Positions 1-11,226 of a stretch of DNA of 46,324 bases are shown one piece after another. Numbering within the stretch: position 1 is the stretch's first letter; every line of letters starts with the position of its first letter. Source of the stretch: Blastocladiella britannica (taxonomy: Eukaryota; Blastocladiomycota; Blastocladiomycetes; Blastocladiales; Blastocladiaceae); the NCBI GenBank assembly GCA_025349905.2, contig MU624583.1:1-46324 (forward strand), read 5' to 3'. Position numbers and translations under genes: made by a program. The notes under the pieces were generated by a model that ran no database searches, was not told the DNA's origin, and worked only from the letters and a program-made list of their open reading frames with translations.

Positions 1-44
<44 letters not shown>
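1..44. repeat. Poly-T homopolymer at window edge
   Basis: The window opens with an uninterrupted run of 44 T before ordinary sequence begins. It lies about 260 bp upstream of the KDEL receptor start. It is low-complexity sequence that often ends an assembly contig. It could also be the complement of a poly-A tract belonging to an element lying outside the window, but nothing inside supports that. Confidence 0.9.
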
Positions 45-305
45 CTGTTGTTGTGATCCTGTGTGGTTGGATATTGGCAACAATATAAAAAAAAAAGGAC
101 TTGGGAGCAAAAACTGGAAGAAAGAAGCGGAGAGCAAGAGAGAGAAGCGACCAACAGCAATGCGTCTTGGCTGCATTGAAGCAGGGGGGAACCATAAATT
201 GAGAAGCGAGATTTTTCCATTTGAATTGCTGAATTGAAATGCCATGTTAGATTCCGACTTGGCTCTCTGAGTTGCAAAATAAAAATCAATTCAACAAAAA
301 CAAAA
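45..305 (+). promoter_or_regulatory. 5' flank of the KDEL receptor gene
   Basis: About 260 bp of AT-rich and purine-rich sequence between the poly-T run and the KDEL receptor start codon. An A-rich stretch near 85-100 (aatataaaaaaaaaagga) could serve as a TATA-like core element. The ATG at 306 sits in an A-rich context (caaaaATGaac). No other gene is visible here. Confidence 0.4.
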
Positions 306-1126
306 ATGAACCTGTTCCGGTTGATCGCCGACCTGATGCACCTCGCGTCGTTCTTTATCTTGCTTGCCAAGATGAGGAAAACGCGATCGGCCGCTGGTAC
401 GACGGACGACGAGCCAACCCACTGTACACGGCAAACCCAATAATGTTAAAATGTATAAAAAGGAATCTCGTTCAAATCGCAGGCGCTGTACCTGGCGGTC
501 TTCGTGGCCCGGTACATTGATCTGTTCTACTCGTTCGTGTCGCTGTACAACACGGCCATGAAGATCACGTTCATTGGCTGCACCGCGTATGCGTTGTACC
601 TGATGAAGACCACGTACCGTGCCACCTGGGACCCGGCGCTCGACACGTTCCCCGTGCACTACCTGGTTGCCGGCGCTAGTGTCATGACCGTCTTGTTTCA
701 CACCAAGCGCACGGTGCCGGAGGTACGCTATATATTTTCATTAGTGTTATGGGGACATTGATCGCAATGGTATAACAGATCCTGTGGACATTCTCGATCT
801 GGCTCGAGGCCGTGGCCATCATGCCGCAGCTGCACCAGCTCTCCAAGACCGGATCGGCCGAGACCATCACCACCCACTACCTGTTTGCGCTGGGAGCGTA
901 CCGTGGGCTGTACCTGGTCAACTGGATCTGGCGGTACGTCACCGAGAACCACTGGGAGTGGATCCCAGTGATTGCTGGCGTCGTGCAGACCGGCCTTTAC
1001 GCCGACTTTTTCTACATTTACGTCACACGGTACTTTGACTTTTTCTTTTTTTGGGAGGCGATCGATCTCACACCCAATTGTGCAACCAGGGTCTTGCGCG
1101 GCAAGAAATTTGAGCTGCCATTGTAA
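306..1126 (+). CDS. ERD2: ER lumen protein-retaining receptor (KDEL/HDEL receptor)
   Basis: Seven-membrane-segment receptor that binds K/HDEL-tailed soluble ER proteins in the Golgi and returns them to the ER by COPI vesicles. Exons are 306-396, 463-722, 779-1029 and 1090-1126, all with GT-AG introns of 56 to 66 nt. The spliced protein is 212 aa, the usual length of the family. Recognisable segments are the N-terminal [13 protein letters not shown], the [14 protein letters not shown] stretch created by joining exons 1 and 2, [29 protein letters not shown] and the C-terminal [11 protein letters not shown]. The small final exon supplies the cytosolic tail with its lysine pair. It is convergent with the class C receptor gene ending at 1215. 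Confidence 0.97.
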
Positions 1127-1214
1127 CCAAAAAATCGAGGCAGTTGAACAATATATATCTATTTTTGTTGCAGTACCCCCAGGATCGATGGTGTTTTCCA
1201 TTCCATTTGTTTTT

Positions 1215-4200
1215 TCATGGGTGGTGTACAGCAGCAGCGCCAGGTGGGGGAGTGATCCGGCGAGAGGCCGCGACGTTGCGAGCTGGAAGCGATCCACCAC
1301 CGTGAGACGGCGACGGCGACAGTGGTTTGCCCGTGGTGGCCCCATTGCCTCCACCTCCACGGGTCGAGGCCGCTTTCCCAAGACTCTGCGACGACGGCCG
1401 CATTGCGTTTCGGAGCATTCTCACCGCGGGCCGGAACGACGACCCGCCGCCACTCGCCCCTCCTCTCCCGTTGGATAAGTGCGGCGACGGCACCGTGACC
1501 CCGCTAAGCATTTCGACCCACTGGTCCTGTTCCTCGGCGGTTGGGAACTGCACCAGGAACCCGCGCGCGCCACGACACGACAGTTCCACGCACAGGTCGA
1601 GTCCGGGGGGACGTGGGTCCAGGAACAGCTGTGCGAGTCGGACCGCCGACCCGACGTCCCCCGCGCCCGGGTTGCCACTATCCGCGGCCGATGCAGGCAT
1701 CACCACCAAGTACCCGTCCGATAAGTGCAGCGCCAGCACGCTGGTGTGCCAGGTGGAGAATAACCCACCCGTGCGTTTCACTGGGTAGGTTCCTCGGACG
1801 GCGGTGACCGCGCCCGTGGTGTCGTTGAACGACACCTTCATCAGGTCTTTGGCGGCGCCGGTGGCGGTGGTCACGGCCGCGGCACTGTGCGGGGCATGGT
1901 TGATGCTTCCTCCGCCATCGGCCATGGACTCGTCGCCGATGTGGCTTTGCTGGACCGTCGACATCATGGACGATTTCTTGGCCGCGGTCGTGGTTTGCAT
2001 CACGGCGATCGCTACTCGGGCAACCAGGCACGCGAATGCAAATGCCACCGCGTACTTTTACACAATCAATCAATCAGCTGGACCAAATGATGAGAAAAAA
2101 AAAAAAGAGAAAACATACAATGACCATGATCTGGCGCACGACAAAAGCCGCCAGTGCCGACTCGTTGAACTGGAAAAAACTAAACAACGCAATCACCAGC
2201 GCCGACAACAGCGTGTTTTGCGACACGTAGAACAAGAAACTGGATTCGCGGAAATTGCTGGCGATCGTGCGCGTCTTGTACGCGAGTGCGGTCAACACGC
2301 ACAGCAGCAAGAAATTGTACACCAACGTCGCGACCGACAGACCAACATCAAATGATTGGCTTGCCGAAGAGCATTTCGTGTACAGGTAGGTTCGGGCCGA
2401 GACCACGCGCGGCGCTTGGCCGTCGGCAATCGACCAAACCAGCAAGATCACCGTTTGGCCCAGCATGATGGCCGCCACGCCCATAAACATGCTCAGGTTG
2501 GATACGCGGCCGACCGATATCACCTTGTTGTCAAAGATTTTCCATAGCCGGTAGGCCTTGGCGGTGGAACTGGCCAGAGTCATTTGCACGCCGTACGTGA
2601 ACAGCCACAGCGACAAGTTGCACGAGGCGGCCGTGGGCGTGCCCAGTGATAGAATGTTGCTCACTAGCACCAGCAGGCACCCGTACCCAATCAGCATCAG
2701 GAACGGGTACCCCATGGCTCGCACCGCGCTCGTGTGCCGGCTTTGGGTTAAAAACCCAAGCGTCGCCACCATAAACAACGCCAACACGCCGTTGGCCGCC
2801 GCCAACCCAATCGCCGTGGCCGTGGTCCATGTGGGCGTCAGCACCACTTGTTCGGGCCGGTCTCGGGGCGGTACCCGCGACCCGTCGTAGTACAGGATCG
2901 GCTGCAGTTCCGTCATCGACAGGTCGGGTCGGATCTCGTACACTTGCCGCGACGTGCCCTGGTACCAGTTGAAGATCGAATAGTACGCGAGCCGGTTGCC
3001 GTTGCTATCGTAGCTGACGTCGCCCGAGACGCCCGTGAACACGTTGTTGAGAAAGTATTGGGCCAAGTCGGGCTGGTAGTTTCGGCTAATCACATTGGCA
3101 CCGCCCACCGCATTTGCGAGCTGCGTATCAAGGATCGTTTTTTGAGTCATTACCTAATTTTGAAGAAGAGAAAAAAAACAAGTACATACCCGCAAGATTC
3201 CTTTGGCGACAGCCGTCACGCAATCCTGGTACAGGAACGAGTAAGGAGCCACTTGTCGATTCGGATAGGCGTTGGTCCATCGGGTGACGGACGCATTGTA
3301 CATGGAGTTGTAGCTGTTTTCCTTTGGAAACACGTAGAGCATGCCGTCCACGTTGGAGATATCGGCAGCTGTCACATTGTACGACGTGTACGCGCTGAAT
3401 GCTTCTGGGCCCAGCCAGACCCATTTTGGACCAATCATGTTCATGGCCCTGTGTGTATTGTTTAGGTCCAAGAACCATATTTGAAAAAGTGAGTACATAC
3501 CGTGCTTGCTGCAACAACGAAATACTGTCCTGCGCCAGCGCAGACAAGATAATGATTTGCGACCCAGAATCCAGTACCGAGCTAAGTGGAATACTGAAAT
3601 CCGGCTGGCCCGGCTGAAACACTTGGCTGGTCGCCACTGCGATCCCCAATGAGCTCGCCCAGGTCATGAATGCGCCACCAACCGACTGGCCGTACGCGTC
3701 GGACGACGAAATGACGGCGGCAGATCCCCACCCCATTTGCTTCATAAAGTACGCCAGGATCTTGCCTTCTTGCGGGTCGTCGGGCACCGTGCGGAAAAAG
3801 TACGGGAAATTGGACTTGTCGGAAAGCGTGCTGGACGTGGATCCGCCCGAACACATCCATATCTTCGAGGCTGCGCCGGCTAAAGCGCCCGGGATCGTCC
3901 ATGACGACGCCCAGTCGCCTACCGCACCTACGACACTGGTGTCGGATGTGACGGCGTCCATGGCCAACGTGGCGGCAAGTGGGGACGCATTGGTCGGCGT
4001 AAACACGAGCGAGAACGAGTGTTGGCCAGAGGGGTCCAGCGTCGCCAGTTCAGGAGCTGAGAGACGTAGGAAATCGGCCACGCCAGAGACCGCGGTTCCA
4101 AGTGCTGTTTTTTTTGTTTTTCTTCGTTTGTCAGATATCAACAGTTGGAGCGTTGCCAAAGAGCACACACGTACACGGTGTCAAATATGGCAGATTCACC

Positions 4201-4456
4201 GAGATCTGTTACAAAAAGGCCTAAATTAGTGAAATGTTTTTCGGCAGAGCGGCAGTAACAATTTTATAATAAGGACCTTGAAATTTGTTGCAGTGCAAAG
4301 TCCAAGCAGCAGTGAACACCAACAAAAACAACATGTGAGGATGACGTGCTCGAATAATGTTCGTCGTCGGCGGCGATCCGTATTATTTGGCAGTCCTCGG
4401 TCAGGAGCGCGATTGTATCTCTGGGGATCGATTAAGATCCACCTTGTAATTCCCAT
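1215..4456 (-). CDS. Class C (GABA-B-like) GPCR with C-terminal PH-like domain, copy A
   Basis: Predicted plasma-membrane receptor. Exons in transcript order: 4456-4277, 4205-4175, 4104-3501, 3448-3190, 3153-2119, 2054-1215, giving 982 aa. Residues about 38-58 form a hydrophobic signal segment. A type I periplasmic-binding (Venus-flytrap) ectodomain follows to about residue 450, with family-like segments MGWGSAAVISSSDAYGQS and IGPKWVWLGPEAFS. Seven hydrophobic segments span about 465-725, with a KIFDNKVIS intracellular loop and TM7 split by the last intron. The tail holds a low-complexity linker and, at about 788-910 (roughly 1805-1440), a PH-like module with RGTYPVKRTGGLFSTWHT strands and a closing helix EEQDQWVEML. 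The splice TP-S-LG at exon 2/3 is fixed by the matching segment in copy B. The ligand is unknown. The only in-frame start is at 4456, which leaves a basic stretch of about 37 aa before the signal segment; the true start could differ. Confidence 0.88.
1440..1805 (-). other. PH-like domain region of receptor copy A
   Basis: This part of the last exon encodes the module shared by both tandem receptors. It begins with RGTYPVKRTGGLFSTWHT and ends near the W of DQWVEML, the position of the invariant tryptophan in the C-terminal helix of PH domains. It follows the last membrane segment by about 70 residues, so it is on the cytosolic side. The assignment rests on strand and helix pattern only. A profile search (Pfam PH, PF00169) or structure prediction would decide it. 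Confidence 0.7.
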
Positions 4457-4609
4457 TTTTTTTCTTCTCTGCTTCGGGTGATTAAAATAATATTATATCC
4501 AAAGATAATACTTGAAGATGACAGGAGGAGGGAGCACAAACAAACTGGTTACATGTGAACAGCTTTGGAAGGGCTTTCCCCCTTAAAATTTTTATGTGAA
4601 ATTAATAAA
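4457..4609 (-). promoter_or_regulatory. Spacer between the tandem receptor genes
   Basis: 153 bp of AT-rich sequence separate the stop of copy B from the start of copy A. It must carry both the copy B 3' end and the copy A promoter. The two genes are therefore tightly head-to-tail. No further motif is clear. Confidence 0.4.
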
Positions 4610-7600
4610 TCACAAGCTGTTGCAGCCGTCACCACCTTCATCTTGTGCGACAGCAGCCGAATTCCCTCCTTGGGACTTTTTCCCATTCGATGTTCGATTG
4701 CTTGCCTTGGACGTGGCCGAGATTAGCCTTCCCATGAGCGTGGTTCGGCTGCCCACGTTCAGACAACTGGACGTCTCGAGCGCCAGACTCCATGTAGCTC
4801 GCTCTTCTTGGGTCGTAAACTGGATCAACCACTCGCGCTGTGGTGTAATCAGCTGCAGACAGAGCGGATTCTCGGGCGGATTCCCATTGTGCCGGGACAG
4901 CTTGAGCGGGACCACGGTTCCCTCCACGTGCGGGCCGGTCGGCTTGGCGGGTATGAGGGTGACGTGTTCTACACTCAAGTTCCGATTATGGGGTATCAGT
5001 GCCTACACAACAAGAAAAAGGAATAGCACACGTACTGTCGCGCGAGTTGTACGTCACCTTGCACTTGTGCCAAGTGGAAAACATGGACGACCCTTTGCGC
5101 ACGGGGAACTCTCCGCGCAAGAAAACGGGCTCACCTGCAGCAGCAGCAGAGGTATTGCCGACACTGCGCCGCGATCCACTTTCGACTGCAGCAGGAGCGT
5201 CGCCGCGGTCGGTCCGCGACGGCGAGTAGGTCTTGAGCCCGTCGATCCCTGCTCCCAGGGAACGCTTGCGCGAATGCAGGTGCGAGCCTAGATGGTGCGA
5301 CGACGCATAGTGCGTGAGCGCTGCGCGGCCGACAAGCAGGCCAAATGTGCTCATGGCGCCATACTTTGCTGGACAAGTGAATTGCTGGCGGCGAAACCAC
5401 ACAAAAGAAAACGAACGTACAACGACAAGTGCTTGGCGGACCGAAAACACGGCCAGCGACGCCGACCCGAACTCAAAAAAGCTCAGCAACGCAAGCGCGA
5501 CACCTGCTAGGACGATATTTTGAGCCGTGTAAAACAAGGTGACGCTTTCGCGGAACGCCAGTGCGACGCTCCGAGTCTGTTGCACGGTACTTGATGAAAA
5601 ACCAACGCTTACTTGCAAGAAAGAATATGGAGACCGTACTTTAAATGCCAATGTGAGAAATGCGGCAAGTAATACCGCATTGTAAGCAAGCGTGAGTCCC
5701 TGCATCGCCGCCTGTTCCGCTACCGTGCCAGAGTACTTGATTGAGTAATAGTAGTAGGTTGCCGTCGACACTTGACTCAGGAACGGCGGAGCGAGGACAG
5801 TCCAGATGGCCAGGAGCAGGATTTGGACGAGCGTCATGGCGCCAACAGTGGCCACAAGCACGGACGGCGTGAGCCCGAGCTTGGACAGCGCCTTGTTGTC
5901 AAAGATCCGCCAGATCTATTTTGTTTTTTTATTCATTTAGTTGGAGCCAACCAAGAATGAGAAAATATGAAAGACAAACCCGAAATGTCTTGGCAACGCC
6001 CGTTGCCAGGACAAGCTGGGCGCCGAGTACAAAGGACCACAAACTAGCGACGCACTGCGCATTGGAAGGCACGTCCAGCTGGAGTAAATTGCCAACAAGC
6101 ACAGACGTACACCCGACCGAAATCAACGCCATGGCAGGGTACGACATGGCCTTGACTGCTGCTCCTTCCCGGTGAAAGGTAATGTAGACCAGAGTCAGGA
6201 GGATGAGCGCAATTGCCACCAGATTCAAGGTCGCCAAGATCACGCCTGTTGCCGAGGACCACGTCGCAACAAGGGCCACCTGCAGTGGCCGGTCGCGAGG
6301 AACAACAGATGTGCCCGAGTGGAACAGAATGGGACTGCTGCCCGGGAGAATGCTCATGTCAGGGGCCACCTGGTACGCTTCGGTCTGCGTGCCATTGTAC
6401 CAGTTCAAGATGGAAAAGTATCTGTTTTTTTTGCGTTGCGGGGGTGAGTTTGGCGGCGGCCACCCAACTAAAAATTGGCGAGACATACGCAACGCGATTT
6501 CCGACGCCGTCATAGACAATATCGCCAGAGAGTCCCGTAAATGATTGGTAAAAGGTGCTCGCCATGTCGGGGACGTAATCGCGCGATAGAAAAGTGGCCA
6601 GCCCCACCCGATCAATGCTCTGTACTTCATTTCAGTCAGTATCGATTTTTTCGTTTGGTGAAAAGGCAATATACTGCACTGCAAGGATGCCTTTTGCCAG
6701 GGCAGTCACGCAATCCTGGAACAGAAACATGAGCGGCATGGGCGGGCGGCCCGGAAACTGTGTCTGCCATCGCTGCACGGACGAATTATATGCGGCATTG
6801 TACGAGTCTTCGCGTGGAAACGTAAACAGCATGCCATTCACCAGGTCAATGTCGCCTGGGAGCAGGTCAAGGCTCCCAAACGAGCTGTACGACTCGGGCC
6901 CGAGCCAGACGTACTGGGGACCAATCAATCCGAGCTTTCTGTGCCATGTTTTGATTGGTCAGACAAGGAGGTGACGAACAAGATCGAGGAGATGTGAGAT
7001 ATACTTGGCCTGTCGGAGGATAAGGAGTCCCTGTGGTACAACCGCACATAGTAGAATAATCCTAGACCCGGCATTGATCACACTCGAAAGCTGTGCAGTG
7101 AAGTCAGCGTCGCCCGGGTTAAAGACTTGCGTCGAGGCAATGGTGATTCCGAGCGTGCTGGCCTTTTCCAAAAAGGCGACCGAGACTGATATTATATCTA
7201 GATTTGTTAAGAAACAGCGAAAAAGAGAGAACATTGAAAAAAATGACACCTGAGTGGCCATAGGAATCGGACCCGGCGAGGATTGAAACCGAGGACCATC
7301 CCATAAAAATCACAAACTGCGCCAAAATCCTGCCTTGCTGAGGATCGTCCGAAATGGTTCGAAAGAACCAAGGATGGGTTGCCTTTTTTGACCAAAAAAG
7401 TTTGTTGGATCAGGATCTCTCGTAAAATATGAATAACGAATGTACCTTGACCGACAAGTCCGTGGACGTCGCCGATCCAGAACACATGAACAGATTGCTC
7501 TGCGCTCCCACAAGGCTCTCTGGGATGGTGGCAAACGAAGCATAGTCGCCCACGCCGGCGTAAATGTTGGACCGCAACAGTGCCCGCTGGACAGCCAGAG

Positions 7601-7919
7601 TAGCATTGCGTTGCGTGTAATTTGTCGGGACATCTACCAATTCGAAACGGTACGTCCCAGATGGATCCAGCTGGTTCAAGTCGGGCGCCATGAGATGCAA
7701 AAACTCGACGATTTGGGGAATAAACACGCCCAAGGATGGGGTCAGCATCGGGAGCAGAATACCAATCTATTGAGGTATCCCATTCAACGTAAGTTACAGA
7801 TAGGAAATAAACGAAAGGAGGGCAGTACATACATTGAATGTCGTTGGATTGCCATGGCAGTGTGGGATCGAGCACACGGATGCCAAGATAATCGCCAAGG
7901 TGACCCACATCAACTTCAT
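4610..7919 (-). CDS. Class C (GABA-B-like) GPCR with C-terminal PH-like domain, copy B
   Basis: Tandem paralog of the gene at 1215-4456. Eleven exons in transcript order: 7919-7833, 7766-7446, 7382-7250, 7185-7005, 6938-6680, 6619-6489, 6421-5980, 5915-5640, 5576-5421, 5363-5058, 5002-4610; 894 aa. Exon 1 is a clean signal peptide (MKLMWVTLAIILASVCS). The Venus-flytrap ectodomain occupies about 30-415, with LLPMLTPSLG, MGWSSVSILAGSDSYGHS and IGPQYVWLGPESYSSF. The seven-membrane core spans about 420-685 with the IFDNKALSKLG loop and RESVTLFYTAQN. The tail carries the PH-like module from FLRGEFPVRKGSSMFSTWHK to QFTTQEERATWSLALE, interrupted by the last intron. Four of copy A's five introns coincide in position and phase with introns here. 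Copy B has six more, and copy A has one of its own. Confidence 0.9.
4740..5145 (-). other. PH-like domain region of receptor copy B
   Basis: The region encodes the cytosolic PH-like module of copy B across exons 10 and 11. FRGEFPVRKGSSMFSTWHK lines up with copy A RGTYPVKRTGGLFSTWHT, and ERATWSLALE supplies the closing helix with its tryptophan. An intron (5057-5003) cuts between the first strands; copy A lacks it. Confidence 0.7.
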
Positions 7920-8052
7920 GGACGGATAGGTCATGTCAAGTGTTGATGATCCAATGCAAGGATAGTGGGCATTCGGCGCATCATGTCGAAGGAGGGGAAA
8001 ATGTAAAATGTTCTACAATTTATACTTGAGGGGAACTATGGAAGGGACCTTC
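7920..8052 (-). promoter_or_regulatory. Spacer between RAD9 stop and receptor B start
   Basis: 133 bp that must contain the RAD9 3' end and the promoter of receptor copy B, both on the minus strand. I see no distinct element. Confidence 0.35.
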
Positions 8053-10092
8053 TCAAAACAGTCGCCGGACGCGCTTTGGTGGAGGCACCACATCGTCTTC
8101 ATCGTCGTCGTCCTCCTCCTCCTCGTCAACTTCGTTATCGCGCATGGATCGGTCCCGGACGGCCGCACCCATTTCACCCCAGCTGATGGATCTTCGAGCC
8201 ACTTCCTCGGCAGCAGGATCGAGTGTAGACCCTCGCTGGGCGCCACTGGCACCAAACTCGGAAGCGCCCAGGGTCGGCAGCCGTGAAGTCGTGTCGGCCG
8301 CGCTGTTGCGCGACGCTGCCGATTCTGGCCGTGGTGGAGTCATGAATGCAGCGCCCGCATCGTGCAGCACCGTGGCACTGGCTGCGGAACTGGAACTGCT
8401 ACTGACCGGTGCAGCATTGCGGTGCCGCTGTTGAAAGGCAGCCGGAACCAGCGGCGACGTCGCAGTCGTGGAAGACAAAAGTCGGCTGCTTGGGCGTGCA
8501 CTCGAAGTCGCAGCACCGGCCGCATTGCGTGGAGGCGCAAATGCAAACGGATCATTTGGCGGATCTCTTCTTGTTGTCGAGCGCAAGGGAACGGTGGGAG
8601 GAATGTGGCCCGACGACGATGACGAGCGGTGATGCGCGCGGGACGGAGCCAGCGGCGCCGTGGTGGCTGTGCCATTGTTGGTCAGAGGTGCTGGGACAGG
8701 AATCGGGGGTCCAGCAGGGGCGATCATCGGCGGAGTTTCGTCGTGCTGCACGGTTGCCAGCACCAGGTCGTAAAAGACCAAATCGGCGTGCTGGATCGAG
8801 AAAATGATGGCACTGTTTCATCTTTTTGTGAGCATTCAATAGCCAGTGAAAGGCAATAAATGGACATACCCGCCAGGACCCGAAAAGTGTGTCGAAATAC
8901 GCTCGCCAAGATGCTCTGCCAACGCAAGTGCAGCCTTGAACTCGCGCCATCCAAAGCATACTTCCAAAGACGCGCCATCGTCGACAAGCGGCGCGGTCAT
9001 GACCCCTTGTGCGTCAGCGACCGCATTCGCAACGGCCCGTGGCGGAAACTGCACCTCGTACGGCTCCAGATCCTCAACCGCCATTTCGACCACCGTGGAC
9101 AGCGCCGTGCGCGTGACTGGATCGCCAGGCGCCGACGATGCCATGGCCGCAACACTCGGTGCAACCGCTGCGCCTCCACCACCACCACCACCGCCCCCAC
9201 CGCCTCCACCAAACTCGTCCGATCCGGCGGGAACGTCGGGCGGCACGGTGCGCCAAACCACGCGGTCGCGGCGGCACTGCATGACAATGTCGTCGATGCG
9301 CGGGTGGAAATGGCGGGCAATCGCCACCAAGTGGTCGCACGTGGTGGCCCAAACGTGCGGGCAATCCGTCTTGGAAAACACTGGTCGCAGCGCGCCCGTG
9401 GCTGCTCCTGGAGCCGACGACGAGGAAGATGCGGGCGTGGTCAGGTGCAGCGAAAACACTTTGGTGGTGCCCGCGCGTGTGCTTAGCGTCACGTCCAGCG
9501 TTGGGGCCGCAGTGCCCCCAGCGCCAAAGTCGGCAATCATCAGCGTGCATTCGGTGACGGCGGTCGCGGCGCGTGCGGCTGCCACCTGCGGCGATCGACT
9601 TGCTGGCCCTCCTCCGCCGCCGCCACCACCACCACCGCCCATTCCAAAGCCATAGCTGGAGCCAGAACCACCTCCTCCTCCACCGCTGCCACCACCAGAA
9701 CCCTGTGCGGCCTCGGACTTTGACAGAGCCGCAGCCGACTTGAGCACCGTGACCAGCGGCGCGAGAGGTAGCTGTGCAATGAGAGGAGTTGTTGTTGCGG
9801 CCGAAGAAGGTGGTGGTGGTAGCCGACGACGACGCGTTTCGGGCGAGTGCGCTGCTGATGCGGGCGGCTGATCGCGGACCGCATAGTGCGTGAAATACAG
9901 GGGACTGAGGTTGGCAATGGCAAATGCCGACTTGGCGTCGTTGAGGGCACTGAGCACGAGCGACGTGGGCGCGATCTCGAGATGGAGCGTGGAACCAATG
10001 CGCTGGAGCGAGTGCAGCAGGCGGTAGAACTGGCGCACGTCGGCTGCCGCGAGGGTGGCCACGAACTGCGGGTGCGCTTGCGGCTGTGTCAT
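8053..10092 (-). CDS. RAD9: Checkpoint clamp subunit Rad9 (9-1-1 complex)
   Basis: Rad9 pairs with Rad1 and Hus1 to form the PCNA-shaped 9-1-1 ring loaded at damaged DNA, activating the ATR pathway. Two exons, 10092-8870 and 8812-8053, give 660 aa. The N-terminal clamp fold starts with FVATLAAADVRQFYRLLHSL, followed by LHLEIAPTSLVLSALNDAKS and the AIANLSPLYFTHY strand typical of the family. The second clamp repeat ends in FSGPGG, joined by the intron to AIIFSIQHADLVFYDLVLAT, which confirms the splice. Two glycine-rich inserts (near 9605-9705 and 9170-9215) lie in loops of the clamp region. The C-terminal tail is Ser/Pro/Ala-rich, as in Rad9 proteins where it is phosphorylated. It ends in an acidic run and a basic PPPKRVRRLF terminus. 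ATG 10092 is chosen because the clamp fold begins right after it. Confidence 0.92.
9165..9215 (-). repeat. Glycine-codon repeat inside RAD9
   Basis: A (CCA/CCG/CCC)n tract on the plus strand encodes an uninterrupted run of about 13 Gly in Rad9. A second GGN-rich tract lies at about 9605-9705. Both look like expanded loops in the clamp fold. Confidence 0.8.
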
Positions 10093-10179
10093 ATTTTGTA
10101 GGTTAATATGAGATGGATGCAAAGAGAAAGAGTGCGAAAGAGGTAAAAAAAGATGATAAAGAACAAACTTGGGAGTCAC

Positions 10180-11183
10180 TCACTCCACAATCTTTTCTTC
10201 AGCGTCAGCGTCCTGAGCTCCCTCCTCGTCGTCGTCGTCATCCTTTTTGAACTTGATGTACTGCAGCAAATAGTCGAGCAGCTTCACAATAAAACAAATG
10301 GCCGTCAGGATCCCATTTGTCGAAGTTGGAAAAAAGAGGACAATACCTTTTGCGGTGCCTTGGTCCGCACATGCTGAAGCAAGGTCTGCTCCACCCGCCC
10401 GTCCACCAGCCGCACCACAATGGCCGTGTTGCCGTCCATGAATCCGCCCTCAAAGTTTTCAATGTGGGCGATCTGACTCTCCCACGACGCTGCGCGCTTC
10501 TCCAACTTGGCTGGAGTCGCTGCCGCTGGTGCTGCTGCACGCTTGGCGCGCTTGGCCGCTGGCGGCGCCGAGGCTGCCGATGCTGCCTTTGTTGCGTTGT
10601 CGTCGTCATCGTCGGTCGCAGACGATTCGGCGTTGTCGTCCCGCCGACGGGTGCGAGCCGACTGTCGCGTCGGAGTGGCAGTTGCGGCGGCGGTAGCAGT
10701 CTTTGAAGCAGGGGTCCCCTTGGCCGCTTTCGTCGCCTCGTACGCGAGGACCAGGTCGCGGCAATGGCCACTGCCATTAAGTCCATGTTAGTTTCGTACT
10801 TGATTGCGATAAAGGGACGGCGCGCACAGCAAGGAGGCGTCCTGCCAAGTGTTCTCGTCCTCGCCGTAGCCCTTCCACTTGAGAAGGTACTGCTTCGTCT
10901 GTTACTTTTGGCCAACATTTAATATTTTTGCGATCTAACCATGTACGTGATACAAGAAGACCTTTTGGTGCATGCGGTCGTTGCGGACGGCCTCGACCTC
11001 GTATTCCTCCCCCTCCCCTTCATCATCGCTGGCGGCGGCAGCCTTGGTGGAATTTGCAGTGTTGGTTTTCTTTCCATTCGCAGAGGCCTTGCTGCTGGCG
11101 GTGGCGGCCGAACGGTTCGAGGTCGACGCGGCGGGAGATGTCGCGGAGGACGCAACAGCAGACGATCGGCTCTGGCGTGCCAT
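10180..11183 (-). CDS. HP1-family chromodomain protein, paralog 1
   Basis: Heterochromatin protein that reads methylated H3K9 through its chromodomain and dimerises through a chromo shadow domain. Exons: 11183-10962, 10898-10828, 10770-10347, 10281-10180; 272 aa. A Ser/Ala-rich N terminus leads to an acidic patch (SDDEGEGEEYEVEAV), then the chromodomain with YLLKWKGYGEDENTW, whose aromatic cage residues are visible. A charged hinge with ARTRRRD and AAKRAKRAA basic clusters follows. The shadow domain runs from SWESQIAHIENFEGG to APQKLLDYLLQYIKF, and the protein ends in an acidic tail. The first intron has a non-consensus gtcttc donor. I prefer it over gtacat 15 nt downstream because it restores the exact family spacing and matches the intron position in the second HP1 gene at 15544. 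Confidence 0.9.
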
Positions 11184-11226
11184 ACTAAAGAATTTAAGGG
11201 AAAAAAAATGTAAAGAGAAAAATGTA

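Noticed and set aside
1..44. Poly-T run as the tail of a retroelement
   Set aside because: No adjacent reverse transcriptase, SINE-like promoter or target-site duplication is present inside the window.
291..701. Minus-strand open frame over the KDEL receptor
   Set aside because: Shadow of the receptor exons; the plus-strand product matches ERD2 over its full length.
10941..10962. Canonical gtacat donor for HP1 paralog 1 intron 1
   Set aside because: Using it adds five residues to the chromodomain; the gtcttc donor gives the exact spacing and the same intron position as HP1 paralog 2.
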